From the NCBI RefSeq assembly GCF_000739595.1, contig NZ_BBJP01000059.1, positions 1-64,000 on the forward strand: DNA of 64,000 nt, in the 5' to 3' direction. Below the pieces are notes generated by a model. The model did not search any database, was not told the origin of the DNA, and saw only the letters and a list, made by a program, of their open reading frames with translations. The translations under genes were made by a program, and so were the position numbers. The DNA is from Halorubrum halophilum (GTDB taxonomy: Archaea; Halobacteriota; Halobacteria; Halobacteriales; Haloferacaceae). This document shows positions 34,216 through 42,569 of this stretch, one piece after another (the first letter of the stretch is position 1; each line of letters opens with the position of its first letter).

Positions 34216-34674
34216 CTGCTTCTTGATCGATTACGGGAGTGAGTATTGCAGATCGGTGGTGGCAATAGCGTATTTAAAAAGGGGTGAGCGAGAGAGCAGT
34301 CGCTTATAAATGAACGAAGCGGTGCGGTGGCGCGCCCCGGCGAGCGGCCCACCGGGCCGCGAGCCGACGGTGCGAGGGAGTCGCTGGCGCCGCCGGCGCC
34401 AGCGACGAGGCTGGGGAGGTGTGAGGTGCTGTGCGAAGCGGTGCGGGGCGGGACTCAAAGGGGCAGCCGCGAGGACGAAGCTCGGCGACGGAAGCACCGC
34501 AGCGAAGGAGCGTCAGCGACTGAGCGAGGAGCGCACCGAGCCGCGCGAGTCGTCGCGGCTGGGGCTTTGGAGATCTTCATCGAGGTGTCGCTAGTCGCTT
34601 ATAAACAGCCGACAGCAACACCACTCGATCGCTTATAAACAACCGATCAACCGAATTGATACACGTACTCCCGC
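34216..34674 (+). repeat. Dispersed structured element, copy B (full length)
   Basis: Homologous to copy A throughout, from CTGCTTCTTGATCGAT to CTCCCGC. The left terminal repeat CGGGAGTGAGTATTGCA (34234-34250) matches the complement of copy A's right end at 16 of 17 positions. Its own right end (ACTCCCG, 34667-34673) is more decayed. TATA-like boxes lie at 34271 (TATTTAAA), 34303 (CTTATAAA), 34598 (CTTATAAA) and 34632 (CTTATAAA). Terminus-to-terminus length is 440 bp, against 442 in copy A. No coding capacity is shared with the other copies. Confidence 0.75.
34324..34577 (+). ncRNA. Candidate structured RNA, core of copy B
   Basis: Stem 1 pairs 34344-34350 with 34354-34360 (7 bp, loop ACC). 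Stem 2 pairs 34381-34391 with 34395-34405 (11 bp, 3-nt loop). The closing stem pairs 34465-34472 with 34553-34560, and an inner GCTCGG/CCGAGC helix extends it. The stem sequences differ from copy A while pairing is kept. Confidence 0.45.
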
Positions 34675-34827
34675 AGTCTATGGCCACTACGTCTGTACTG
34701 AGCGATTCACGGATCGGTCACTGAGGTGTGTAAACCGTTCTATGACACCTCTCAAGTAGACGGGAACCGCTCCGCGCGCCCCGCTCCCCGCGGAAAGCCT
34801 CAAATCCTCCCCCGCCGAAGCCTTCTC

Positions 34828-35340
34828 ATGCGCACCCGGCTCGCGGTCGCCGGCCTCGCCGTCGTCGGCGTCCTCCTGATGGCGAACCCGCTGTACCTCC
34901 CGGTTCCGATCGGGGAGCCCGACCCGGCGTACACCCACAGCGTCCAGCCGGCCGAGAGCGGGTCGCCGGTGGCGGGCGTCGACGCGCCCGAGCAGGGGAA
35001 CGGGACCGCAGACGGCGTCGTCGACTACGCCGACCTCGACCCCGAGGCCCGCGCGGCGTTCGACCGAGCGCTCGACTCGGAGGCCGGCTTCGGCGTCGAG
35101 GATCCGGACGAGCGCGTCGACTCGCTGTCGTACCCGACGGAGCCGACGCCGGGCGACGGGCTCCTCCTTGTCGCGTACGAAGGGGAACGGTACGAGTTCT
35201 GGACCCGAACCGTCGAGCGCGAGCCGGGCGCGGTCGTCGCCCAGCGGATCGCGGTCCAGCCGGTCGCGTTCCTCGCCGGCTTCTTCGCCGTGCTCGCCGC
35301 CGCCGCGCTCGGGTTCCGGGGGCGGATCGACCGGACGTGA
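34828..35340 (+). CDS. Membrane-anchored haloarchaeal protein of unknown function
   Basis: A 170-residue protein. It has an N-terminal hydrophobic segment (LAVAGLAVVGVLLMANPLYLPVPIG, about 4-28) and a C-terminal one (VAFLAGFFAVLAAAALGFRG, about 147-165). An acidic extracytoplasmic domain between them contains VDYADLDPEARAAFDRALDSE, a motif seen in other haloarchaeal membrane proteins. The ATG at 34828 follows a purine-poor spacer; an in-frame upstream ATG at 34726 would run through repeat-adjacent DNA. No function is assigned. Confidence 0.7.
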   Translation: MRTRLAVAGLAVVGVLLMANPLYLPVPIGEPDPAYTHSVQPAESGSPVAGVDAPEQGNGTADGVVDYADLDPEARAAFDRALDSEAGFGVEDPDERVDSLSYPTEPTPGDGLLLVAYEGERYEFWTRTVEREPGAVVAQRIAVQPVAFLAGFFAVLAAAALGFRGRIDRT

Positions 35341-35365
35341 TCGCGAACCGACCGGTCGACTGCCC

Positions 35366-36403
35366 TCACTCCGCCGCGTTCGGCTGTCCCACGGGCTTCG
35401 GCGCGTCGCCGGCCTCGATGGCGCGGCGGGTCGCCTCGTCGATCTCGACGACGTGGCACAGCGGGTTCCCGGGGTAGACGACCGGGTTCTCCAGGAGGCC
35501 GATCAGTAGGCCGGTGAAGGGCGCTTCGACCGCGACCTCGTCCTTCTTAAACGGGTTGGTGATCGTCGCGATCCGCTCGCCCTCGCGGACGAGCGAGCCG
35601 CTCTCGAAGTGGGTGTCGACGATCCCGCCGGAGTCGGCGCGGAGCCACGTCTTCTCCCCTGCGCCGGCGACGATCGTCCGCCAGCCGGGCCAACGCACCG
35701 TGTCGGTGTCGAGCAGGCCGTACTCGGCGAACACGGACCGAACGCCGCCGAGCGCGTCGTCGATGAGCGGCCGCTGGAAGCGGTGGGCCTCGCCCATCTC
35801 GATCGTGATCGTGGGGATGCCGTCGGCGGTCGCCTCGCCGCGGAGGGTGCCGCTCGGCCCGTCGCTGTCGATGATCACCTTCGAGCCGAACGCCATCGCA
35901 AGTCGGTGGACCCCGTCCTCGGTCATGTCGCCGCGGACGTGGAGCATGTTCGTTCGGCCGCGCGTGGAGGTGTGGAAGTCGAGCCCGAAGTCACACGGCG
36001 CGATGAAGTTCGAGTAGATCTGGTTCGCCATCCGCTTCGAGCTTGTCGAGCCGGCCTTCCCGGGGAACGACCGGTTCAGGTCGCGGTCGTAGACGGGGAG
36101 GTAGCGCTGCTGTGCGAGGAAGCCCGGCACGTTGAGCACGGGGAGACAGACAAGGGTGCCCGCGAGCGCCGAGAGGTCCCACTCGTGGGCGACCTCGCGG
36201 ACGACCTCGATGCCGTTGAGTTCGTCGCCGTGGGCGGCCGCCGTGAGGAACGCGGTGGGCCCGTCGCGCTCGCCGTTGACGATCGTCACGGGGATCCGGA
36301 CCGGGTCGCCGAGGTACGTCTCGCTGATGCCGTAGCGGATGTTCTGCGTCTCGCCCGGCGGCACCGCGCCGCCGTTGTACGTGAACACCCGATCGTCGCT
36401 CAT
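35366..36403 (-). CDS. Succinylglutamate desuccinylase/aspartoacylase-family zinc hydrolase (M14-like)
   Basis: A 345-residue zinc-dependent carboxypeptidase-fold enzyme. The metal site is visible as TAAAHGDELNGIEVVRE (HxxE, about residues 58-71) with a second His in DFGLDFHTSTRGR. NRSFPG and a C-terminal biotinyl-like beta domain (SGGIVDTHFESGSLVREGERIATITNPFKKDEVAVEAPFTGLLIG) complete the AstE/AspA-like plan. Such enzymes remove acyl or amino-acid groups from small molecules or peptides. It is divergent from the RimK-protease fusion gene, so the two may add and remove glutamate-type residues. A strong TATA (ATATATATA) lies about 27 nt upstream. Confidence 0.88.
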   Translation of the reverse strand: MSDDRVFTYNGGAVPPGETQNIRYGISETYLGDPVRIPVTIVNGERDGPTAFLTAAAHGDELNGIEVVREVAHEWDLSALAGTLVCLPVLNVPGFLAQQRYLPVYDRDLNRSFPGKAGSTSSKRMANQIYSNFIAPCDFGLDFHTSTRGRTNMLHVRGDMTEDGVHRLAMAFGSKVIIDSDGPSGTLRGEATADGIPTITIEMGEAHRFQRPLIDDALGGVRSVFAEYGLLDTDTVRWPGWRTIVAGAGEKTWLRADSGGIVDTHFESGSLVREGERIATITNPFKKDEVAVEAPFTGLLIGLLENPVVYPGNPLCHVVEIDEATRRAIEAGDAPKPVGQPNAAE

Positions 36404-36426
36404 GCCAGACCGGAGCACGGCGGGGA

Positions 36427-36511
36427 GTATATATATGGCGACCCGCGGATCGCCCGCGTTCGACCCTCCGACCCGCCGGCCGCCGCAGCCACCGATCGGT
36501 CGAACTTTTAC
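36427..36511. promoter_or_regulatory. Divergent promoters of the M14 hydrolase and RimK-fusion genes
   Basis: An ATATATATA run near 36427-36436 serves the minus-strand hydrolase start at 36403. CTTTTA near 36505-36511 serves the plus-strand start at 36534. Both are about 27 nt from their ATG, so both messages look leaderless. The 130-bp shared gap allows joint control. Confidence 0.6.
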
Positions 36512-36533
36512 GCACGGCTGCGCAGGTGTTCCC

Positions 36534-37889
36534 ATGAGTTCGGACCCGGTACGGGTGGGAGTGCTGTCGCTGCACAACAGCAAGGAAACGAAGGCGATCT
36601 GCAACGCTGTCGAGGACCTCGGGCACGAGCCCGTCTGGCTCCGCGAGGAGAACGCGGCCATCAGCGTCGAGGACGGCGAGGTGTCCGTCGAGCCCGCGGT
36701 CGACGTGATCGCGAACCGACTGTTGCTCTCGAACACCGATCAGCCCGCCGAGCTGCTCGGGCTGGCGACGACGTTCGAGCGCATCCGGCCGATGTTGAAC
36801 GAGCCGAATGCCGTGCTCGCGTCGATCCACAAGTTCGCCACGGCCGCGACACTCGCCGACTGGAACATCCGCGTGCCCGACGCGCTGCTCGCGCTGTCGA
36901 ACGACCGGCTCAACGAGGGGCGCGAGCGCTTCGGCGAGGTCGGCGTTTATAAGACCGCGATCGGCACCCACGGCGGCGGGACGTGGAAGGTCGATCTCAC
37001 GGAGCGGGTGAACCCGAAGGTGGGCAACCGGCAGGCGTTCCTCCAGAAGCTCATCGACCGCGACGACGAGGAGCACCGCGACCTGCGCGTCTACATCGTC
37101 GGGGACGAGATCGTGGGCTCGATGTACCGCTACGCGCCGGAGGGCGACTGGCGGACCAACGTCGCGCTCGGCGGCGCGGTCGAGGACGCTACCAACGACA
37201 TGCCCGACGAAGCCGCCGAGACGGCGCTGTACGCGGCCGAGGTGATGGATCTGGACTACGCCGGCGTCGACCTCGTCGAGGGGTACGACGGCTGGTACGT
37301 CCTCGAAGTGAACCCGACGGCCGGATTTAAGGGACTGTTCGAGGCCACCGGCACGAGCCCCGCGCCGCACATCGCGAAGCTCGCGATCGAGACGGTCGGC
37401 GGCGAAGTCGACGACGACGACGTGGAGCACATCTCCGCGACGCTCGACGACTCGCGGCCCTCGTGTGCCCCCGCGCCGAAGCCGAGCCCGACCGAACAGC
37501 CCATGATCGGCTACATCGAAGAGGTCGTCGTCACCGGGACCTCCGGTTCCACGCAGGCGCTCGCGAAGTCGGACACGGGCGCGACCCGGACCAGCATCGA
37601 CACCCAGCTCGCCGCCGAGATCGGCGCCGGCCCGATCAAGAGCATGACGCGCGTGAAGTCGGGGAGCGTGAAGGGCGGGAAGGCCCGGCCCGTCGTCGAC
37701 CTCGTCATCGGTATCGGCGGCAACCAGCACACCGTCACCGCCAGCGTCGAGGACCGCGGCCACATGGAGTACCCGCTCCTCTTGGGCCGCGACATTCTCA
37801 CCGACTATCGGGTCGACGTCCGGAAGCGCGCCGACGTGGAGGAGACCGAGCGCGACGAGGCCGGCGAAATCCTCGAAGAGGAAGAGTAG
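36534..37889 (+). CDS. RimK-type glutamate ligase fused to a retropepsin-like (RimB/DUF785) protease domain
   Basis: A 451-residue two-domain protein. Residues 1-300 form an ATP-grasp ligase of the RimK family: VGVYKTAIGTHGGGTWKV (ATP loop), LQKLIDRDDEEHRDLRVYIVGDEIVGSMYR, and GVDLVEGYDGWYVLEVNPTAGFKGL with the metal-binding Glu and Asn. Residues about 320-445 are a pepsin-like domain with KSDTGATRTSID and LLGRDILTDY, as in RimB. RimK adds glutamates to acceptors such as ribosomal S6 or F420; RimB-like proteases trim them in bacteria. Having both activities in one chain is unusual and suggests coupled addition and removal. The acceptor in this archaeon is unknown. Confidence 0.9.
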   Translation: MSSDPVRVGVLSLHNSKETKAICNAVEDLGHEPVWLREENAAISVEDGEVSVEPAVDVIANRLLLSNTDQPAELLGLATTFERIRPMLNEPNAVLASIHKFATAATLADWNIRVPDALLALSNDRLNEGRERFGEVGVYKTAIGTHGGGTWKVDLTERVNPKVGNRQAFLQKLIDRDDEEHRDLRVYIVGDEIVGSMYRYAPEGDWRTNVALGGAVEDATNDMPDEAAETALYAAEVMDLDYAGVDLVEGYDGWYVLEVNPTAGFKGLFEATGTSPAPHIAKLAIETVGGEVDDDDVEHISATLDDSRPSCAPAPKPSPTEQPMIGYIEEVVVTGTSGSTQALAKSDTGATRTSIDTQLAAEIGAGPIKSMTRVKSGSVKGGKARPVVDLVIGIGGNQHTVTASVEDRGHMEYPLLLGRDILTDYRVDVRKRADVEETERDEAGEILEEEE

Positions 37890-37927
37890 CGCAAAGTCGC
37901 CGCCACCCGCCGAATTGGGGGCGCGAC

Positions 37928-38563
37928 TCAGGTGAACAGGACGATGACGAGCGCCACGAACAGCAGTTCGCCGCCGATCAGCACGGCCGCGAACAGCCAG
38001 TAGCGGTACGTCCAGAGCCACTCTCTCGACCGCGCCCACGCCGACCGCAGACGCGAGGCGTCGCTCCCCGCCTCACCGCTCCTCCTCGCGTTGCCGTCGT
38101 CCGCACCGCCGGAGGTATCGAGCAGGTACGACTCGTCAAGTCGCCATCCGTCGCCCTCGTACGTGGCCGATACGCGGGCGCCGACGATCTCGTCGACGTC
38201 GAGGGGCGAAACTCCGGCCGCCTCGAGGAACGCGAGGAACGCCTCCGACTCCGACAGCGAGCCGTGCCGCGGGGCTGGGAACCGCTCGGTATGAGTCGCG
38301 TCGCCGTGCGGGGTCCGGAACTCCACGACGACTTCGTCGTCCGCCGACCGCACCCCGGTCACGACCAGCTCGCGCTCCACGTCGTTGAGGTACCCCTCTC
38401 GGAGGCGACGCTGCACCTCGTCGTCGACCTCGGCCGCGCCGCCGTCGACAGCCTCACCACCGGCCGACCCGGGAGCGCCGTCGCGCTCGGCGTCGGCGAT
38501 CGTCGACTCCGTCTCGGCCGGAGACGCCGCCTCTCGGCCGCCGCTGGAGGGTCGGTCGGGCAT
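37928..38563 (-). CDS. Haloarchaeal membrane-anchored protein of unknown function
   Basis: A 211-residue protein with a low-complexity acidic N-terminus (about 1-50), a soluble alpha/beta region (LNDVERELVVTGVRSADDEVVVEFRTPHG...WRLDESYLL, about 55-155) and one C-terminal hydrophobic segment (YWLFAAVLIGGELLFVALVIVLF). The start at 38563 is supported by CTTATTG about 27 nt upstream on the minus strand. It is divergent from a Bat-type regulator. No known domain is recognised. Confidence 0.7.
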   Translation of the reverse strand: MPDRPSSGGREAASPAETESTIADAERDGAPGSAGGEAVDGGAAEVDDEVQRRLREGYLNDVERELVVTGVRSADDEVVVEFRTPHGDATHTERFPAPRHGSLSESEAFLAFLEAAGVSPLDVDEIVGARVSATYEGDGWRLDESYLLDTSGGADDGNARRSGEAGSDASRLRSAWARSREWLWTYRYWLFAAVLIGGELLFVALVIVLFT

Positions 38564-38640
38564 CCGGTACCTCCTTGGCGGCGCGGTGCAATAAGCGCGC
38601 TGTCGGAACCCGTTTGAACGCCGGCGACCTCGGGTCACCC

Positions 38641-39390
38641 ATGCGCGAAGTGACGTTGCGAGTGCGCCACCACGGGGGTCCCGAGTCCGAGGTGAGCGCC
38701 CGGCACCCGGAGGTGACGCTCCGCTCGGTCTCCTCGATGACCGGGACGGGCGCCGAGCGAAAGCGGATCGTGGAGCTGCGCGGGCCGACCGCCGAGATCG
38801 AGTCGTTCCTGACCGAGTTCCGCCGCGCCGACCCCGTGGTGTCCGCGGAGCCGATCTCGCCGGTCGCCGGCGGTCACGCGTACGTCGCGCTCACCGTCGA
38901 CACCGGCGGCTGGGACGGGATCAGCGAGCGGCTCGCGGACCTCGGCGTCCACTACCGGATGGGGACGACTATCTCCGGCGGGATCGAACGATGGACGGTG
39001 TATCTCGGAGCCGACGACGATCTCTCGGCGCTGATTCGCTGGATCGAGCGCGGCGGGAACGACGTCGAACTCGCCCGCAACGTCGAGCTCGCTGATCTCG
39101 ATCACCCTCCACGACTTCCCGCCGCGGGCATCCTCGACGGGCTCACCGACAGCCAGCGCGAGGCGCTCGCGACCGCGATCGCGACGGGGTACTACGACCA
39201 CGGCGGCGGGGTCGGCGTCGAGGACGTCGCCGAGGAGCTCGATCTCGGCACGACGACCGTGTGGGAACACCTCTCTCGCGCGGAGTCGACGGTGATGAAC
39301 GCCCTGATCGACCGGTTCGAGGAGTGGGGACTCCCCGAGGGACGCGGGCCGAGACGGGACGGCCGGGATCGGCCTGACGCGCGCCGGTAG
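38641..39390 (+). CDS. Bacterio-opsin-activator (Bat)-type HTH regulator
   Basis: A 249-residue regulator with the HTH-10 (Bat) C-terminus: LTDSQREALATAIATGYYDHGGGVGVEDVAEELDLGTTTVWEHLSRAESTVMNAL (about 163-217). The N-terminal 150 residues form the small alpha/beta domain usual in single-domain haloarchaeal Bat homologues; there is no PAS or GAF sensor. GTTTGAAC about 27 nt upstream suits the start at 38641. Regulated genes cannot be told from sequence; rhodopsin genes are not in the window. Confidence 0.88.
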   Translation: MREVTLRVRHHGGPESEVSARHPEVTLRSVSSMTGTGAERKRIVELRGPTAEIESFLTEFRRADPVVSAEPISPVAGGHAYVALTVDTGGWDGISERLADLGVHYRMGTTISGGIERWTVYLGADDDLSALIRWIERGGNDVELARNVELADLDHPPRLPAAGILDGLTDSQREALATAIATGYYDHGGGVGVEDVAEELDLGTTTVWEHLSRAESTVMNALIDRFEEWGLPEGRGPRRDGRDRPDARR

Positions 39391-39439
39391 CGTCGGATTC
39401 CGAACAATACTTTTGTACTTCCGGATCGGACCAGCGGGT

Positions 39440-39646
39440 ATGAACGAGGGGACGGTGTCGGTGCCGGACGAGCAGTACGAGCGGCTCGCAGCGCTCGCGG
39501 CCGCCCGCGGCGTGACCCCCGAGGCCCAGCTCGCCCGGCTCATCGACGATGCCTACGAGGGCCTCGATGCCGACGACGCCCATGCCGAGAGCCTCCCGCT
39601 CGGGGTGTACGGCGACGACGAGACGGCCGACGACGGCGGAGCGTAA
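39440..39646 (+). CDS. Small acidic protein, possibly ribbon-helix-helix-like
   Basis: A 68-residue protein with TVSVPDEQYERLAALAAARGVTPEAQLARLIDDAYEGL. This resembles a beta strand followed by two helices, as in ribbon-helix-helix or antitoxin-like proteins. No toxin partner is adjacent. TACTTTTG about 27 nt upstream supports the ATG. The ending is acidic and low-complexity. The assignment as a DNA-binding protein is tentative. Confidence 0.6.
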   Translation: MNEGTVSVPDEQYERLAALAAARGVTPEAQLARLIDDAYEGLDADDAHAESLPLGVYGDDETADDGGA

Positions 39647-39651
39647 CCCGC

Positions 39652-39987
39652 TCAGGCCGGGTCTTCTTTCGTCACTTCAACCTCGACGGTGTCGGCGTCG
39701 ACGCCGATTCTGGCGAACTGGGTCCGGACGTGCTCTTTCGCCGCGGTCAGGGCCTGATCGCGGGTGTCGAACCCGCGGGGCATCGGCTCCTCGAAGGCGA
39801 CTCGGATCTCCTCGCCGCCCACGCGCAGGGCGGACCCGCCGCTCTCGACCTCGTAGAAGGAGTCGCACACCCAGACGTACGGGGCGTCTTCGTCGGGCGC
39901 GCCCTTGTAGGCGGGCGGCTCCTCACCGCGCTCGAACACCGTGCCGGTGAGTTCCGTCCCGCCGCCGCTGCCGCGAACGAGTATCAT
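39652..39987 (-). CDS. Conserved haloarchaeal protein of unknown function
   Basis: A 111-residue protein, beginning MILVRGSGGGTELTGTVFERGEEPPAYKGAPDEDAPYVWVCDSFYEVESGG, with a helical C-terminus (FDTRDQALTAAKEHVRTQFARIGVDADTVEVEV). I think a DUF7113-type family covers it, but this is from memory. CTTTTGA lies about 27 nt upstream on the minus strand, and an inverted repeat lies between that and the start. It converges with the small gene at 39440. Function is unknown. Confidence 0.75.
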   Translation of the reverse strand: MILVRGSGGGTELTGTVFERGEEPPAYKGAPDEDAPYVWVCDSFYEVESGGSALRVGGEEIRVAFEEPMPRGFDTRDQALTAAKEHVRTQFARIGVDADTVEVEVTKEDPA

Positions 39988-40009
39988 GTCTCCGATACGG
40001 TCCGGAGAC
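39988..40009. promoter_or_regulatory. Inverted repeat in the promoter of the 111-residue protein gene
   Basis: GTCTCCG (39988-39994) and CGGAGAC (40003-40009) are perfect 7-bp arms with an 8-nt spacer. They lie between the TATA-like CTTTTGA and the start codon at 39987. A repressor site is inferred only from position and symmetry. Confidence 0.4.
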
Positions 40010-40088
40010 TCAAAAGGGGCCCGCGAGCGTGGCCCCGACCGGACGACGAGGGGGAAACGCTTTCGGCGTCGGGGGCGGTGGGTCCGCC

Positions 40089-41981
40089 ATGACGCTGGAG
40101 GACTTCACCGAGTTCGGCGACGACGAGGGCGACGGCGGCGGGGAGGGCGCCAACCCTGCGACCGCCGAGTCCGGCGGTACCGAGGGCGATGGCGGCGACG
40201 CGGCCGATGACGGCGGTGAGACCGACGGCGGCGGCGCGGCCGCGACCGACGACGGCGGCCGCGAGGAAGTCGTTGACGACGAGTTTACCGCGTACGACGT
40301 GGAACCGACCGGCGAGGACACGGGACTCGGTGTCGTTTCCGTCTCGCAGGGGCTCCGCGTGGCCGAGGAGGAGGATGAGACGACGCTGAAGGCGTTCGTC
40401 ACGACCGGGAACCGCGAGGCGGTCCGGCTCGGGAAGTACCTCCTGATCCCGTACCCGGACGGCGAGCGCCTGTTCTGCCGGATCACCGGACTGGAGTACG
40501 CGCAGGAGTTCCGGTCGGACGACGCCACCGAGATCCACGCGCGCCGACAGATGCGCCGCGATGACTTCGCCGAACGCGACTACAAGTTCATGGCCGAGTT
40601 GGATCCGATGTCCGTCGTCTACGGCGAGGGAGAGGACATGAAACGCCGGATGACCGACCGGGTGCCGAAACCAGGGGCGGTCGTCGAGGAGGCCTCCGAC
40701 GACGCCGAGATCAAGACCGGGCTGAAGATTCCCGAAGACGGCGTCTTCCTCGGCCACCTCTCCGTCGGCGGCGAGAAGGTGCGGACGGCGGCGGAGCCGC
40801 CCACCGTCGACTACCGCGTGAAGGACGACTACGCAGACGGCGACCCGCTCGCGTTCCGGCACACCCTCGTCGCCGGCGGGACCGGATCGGGGAAGACCCA
40901 CGCCTCGAAGAACGTCCTCCGACAGTACCTCGACTCGGACCGCACCTACCCGACCGGCGACGGTCGGGAGTCGCGGATGGCGGTCGTCCAGTTCGACCCG
41001 CAGGACGAGTACGCGCAGATGCACGACGACAACCCCGACCTCGACGCCGACTTCGCGCGGCGGCTGGACCGGGAGGGGATCGCCCACGGCGGCCACGACG
41101 ACACCGTCGCCCTCGTGCCGCGGGCCGCGAACGCGACGTACCCGGGCGAGGGGCACCGCGCCGAGCGCGTGGAGTTCACGATCCCCTTCTCGCTCGCGCG
41201 GGACATGCCGTGGCTCGTCGCCGGCTCCGGGCTCAACGAGAATCAGTATCCCGCCCTGCTGACCCTTCTCAACCGCTTCTTCCGTGACTACGGGGACAGC
41301 GGGACCTACAGCCAGTTCCTCTCGTACCTCGACGACCCGGCGCTCAAAGAGGAACTCGACGAGAGCGGTCGGGTCCACGAGGCGACGTTCGACGCCGTCA
41401 AACGACGGGTCCGCGGGGTCCCCGGGGGCATCTTCGATCAGGACGCGAAGCCGATCACGGAGTTGGACCACACCCTCGTCCGGCCGGGCGGGCTCTCCGT
41501 GGTCCCCACCTACCACCTGCCGACCTCCAGACAGAAGGAGATCGTCGTGCTCGCGGTCGCGGGGCTGCTCGTCGACGACAAGCTCTCGAACGACCCCGAC
41601 AGCGACCGGATCGAGGAGACGCCCCTCCTGATCGGGATGGACGAGGCGCACAACTTCCTCGCCGACGCCGACACGGTGCAGGCCCGAAAGGTCGTCCAGA
41701 AGTTCACGGAGGCGGCCAAGCAGGGCCGCAAGGAGCGGCTCGGGCTCTTCCTGATCACGCAGGACCCGCAGGACGTGGCCGAGTCGGTGTTCAAGCAGGT
41801 GAACACCAAGGTCGTCTTGAACCTCGGCGACGAGGACGCGATCAGCAGCGTGAACATCCCCACGAACCTCGCCGGAAAGGTCCCCTACATGGAGAAGGGG
41901 CAGATGGTGGTCTACTCGCCGGACAACTCCGAGCCCGTGGAGCTGATCGGGCTCTCGGAGTGCGTGACGCGGCACGATTGA
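40089..41981 (+). CDS. HerA/FtsK-like P-loop ATPase
   Basis: A 630-residue ATPase. An acidic, Gly-rich N-terminus (1-70) precedes a HAS-barrel-like beta region (LGVVSVSQGLRVAEEEDETTLKAFVTTGNREAVRLGKYLLIPYPDG, about 80-130), then the motor. Walker A is VAGGTGSGKTHASKN (about residue 262-276), Walker B LLIGMDEAHNF (about 514-524), and an FtsK/HerA-type LFLITQDPQDVAESVFKQVNTKVVLNLG follows. HerA normally works with NurA in DNA end resection, but no nurA gene is adjacent. It may serve DNA translocation, chromosome handling or defence. Confidence 0.87.
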   Translation: MTLEDFTEFGDDEGDGGGEGANPATAESGGTEGDGGDAADDGGETDGGGAAATDDGGREEVVDDEFTAYDVEPTGEDTGLGVVSVSQGLRVAEEEDETTLKAFVTTGNREAVRLGKYLLIPYPDGERLFCRITGLEYAQEFRSDDATEIHARRQMRRDDFAERDYKFMAELDPMSVVYGEGEDMKRRMTDRVPKPGAVVEEASDDAEIKTGLKIPEDGVFLGHLSVGGEKVRTAAEPPTVDYRVKDDYADGDPLAFRHTLVAGGTGSGKTHASKNVLRQYLDSDRTYPTGDGRESRMAVVQFDPQDEYAQMHDDNPDLDADFARRLDREGIAHGGHDDTVALVPRAANATYPGEGHRAERVEFTIPFSLARDMPWLVAGSGLNENQYPALLTLLNRFFRDYGDSGTYSQFLSYLDDPALKEELDESGRVHEATFDAVKRRVRGVPGGIFDQDAKPITELDHTLVRPGGLSVVPTYHLPTSRQKEIVVLAVAGLLVDDKLSNDPDSDRIEETPLLIGMDEAHNFLADADTVQARKVVQKFTEAAKQGRKERLGLFLITQDPQDVAESVFKQVNTKVVLNLGDEDAISSVNIPTNLAGKVPYMEKGQMVVYSPDNSEPVELIGLSECVTRHD

Positions 41982-42081
41982 CCGGCGCGGTTCGCGATTC
42001 GGAGCGGGCGCCCCCAAACCGGATTGCCGCCGCGTCGGAGTCGCCGCCGCCCTTTTAATGCAGAGCGAGAGAAGCGCGCAC

Positions 42082-42534
42082 ATGGTCAAACGGATCCTCG
42101 TTGCGGTCGACGGATCGACGGAAGCGGCCGAGGCGCTCCAGTTCGCGGCGTCGGAGTGGCCCGACGCCGAACTGACAGCGCTGCACGTGATCAACCCCGC
42201 CGACTCGGCGACGGGCGCGGAGGGCGGGTTCCCCGGCGCCGCCGACCAGTGGTACGACAGCGCCAAACAGCGCGGCGACCGGATCCTGAGCGAGGCGACT
42301 TCGGCGGTCGACCGCGACGTGGAGACGCGACTGGAGGTCGGGCGGCCGACGGGGACGATCCTCTCCGTGGCGGGCGGCGAGAAGCGGGTCGGCGAGGACG
42401 ACGATCCGGGCGAGCCGTTCGACCACGTCGTGTTAGCGAGTCAGGGCCGGACCGGGATCTCTCGGGTCTTACTCGGGAGCGTCGCCGAGGGCGTGGTGCG
42501 CCGCGCCGAGGTCCCCGTCACCGTCGTTCGGTGA
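42082..42534 (+). CDS. UspA-family universal stress protein
   Basis: A 150-residue single-domain stress protein: MVKRILVAVDGSTEAAEALQFA at the start, and HVVLASQGRTGISRVLLGSVAEGVVRRAEVPVTVVR at the end, with the complete G-x2-G-x9-G-S ATP-binding signature. An acidic insert near 95-105 is halophile-typical. TTTTAA at 42052-42057 is 25-30 nt before 42082, so the leaderless start is MVKRI rather than the ATG at 42058 beside that element. The gene stands alone. Confidence 0.93.
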   Translation: MVKRILVAVDGSTEAAEALQFAASEWPDAELTALHVINPADSATGAEGGFPGAADQWYDSAKQRGDRILSEATSAVDRDVETRLEVGRPTGTILSVAGGEKRVGEDDDPGEPFDHVVLASQGRTGISRVLLGSVAEGVVRRAEVPVTVVR

Positions 42535-42569
42535 GGCGAAGTCGGCGGAATCGGTGACGCGGGCATCGG

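Larger units (their letters stand above)
34133..34762 (+). repeat. 12-bp direct repeats bracketing the copy B region
   Basis: CTCAAGTAGACG occurs at 34133-34144 and again at 34751-34762, both preceded by ACCT-like bases. They enclose about 606 bp that contains repeat copy B plus unrelated flanks. A 12-mer match at this distance is unlikely by chance. It may mark an insertion or recombination event. Apart from copy B, the enclosed DNA shows no gene. Confidence 0.6.
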
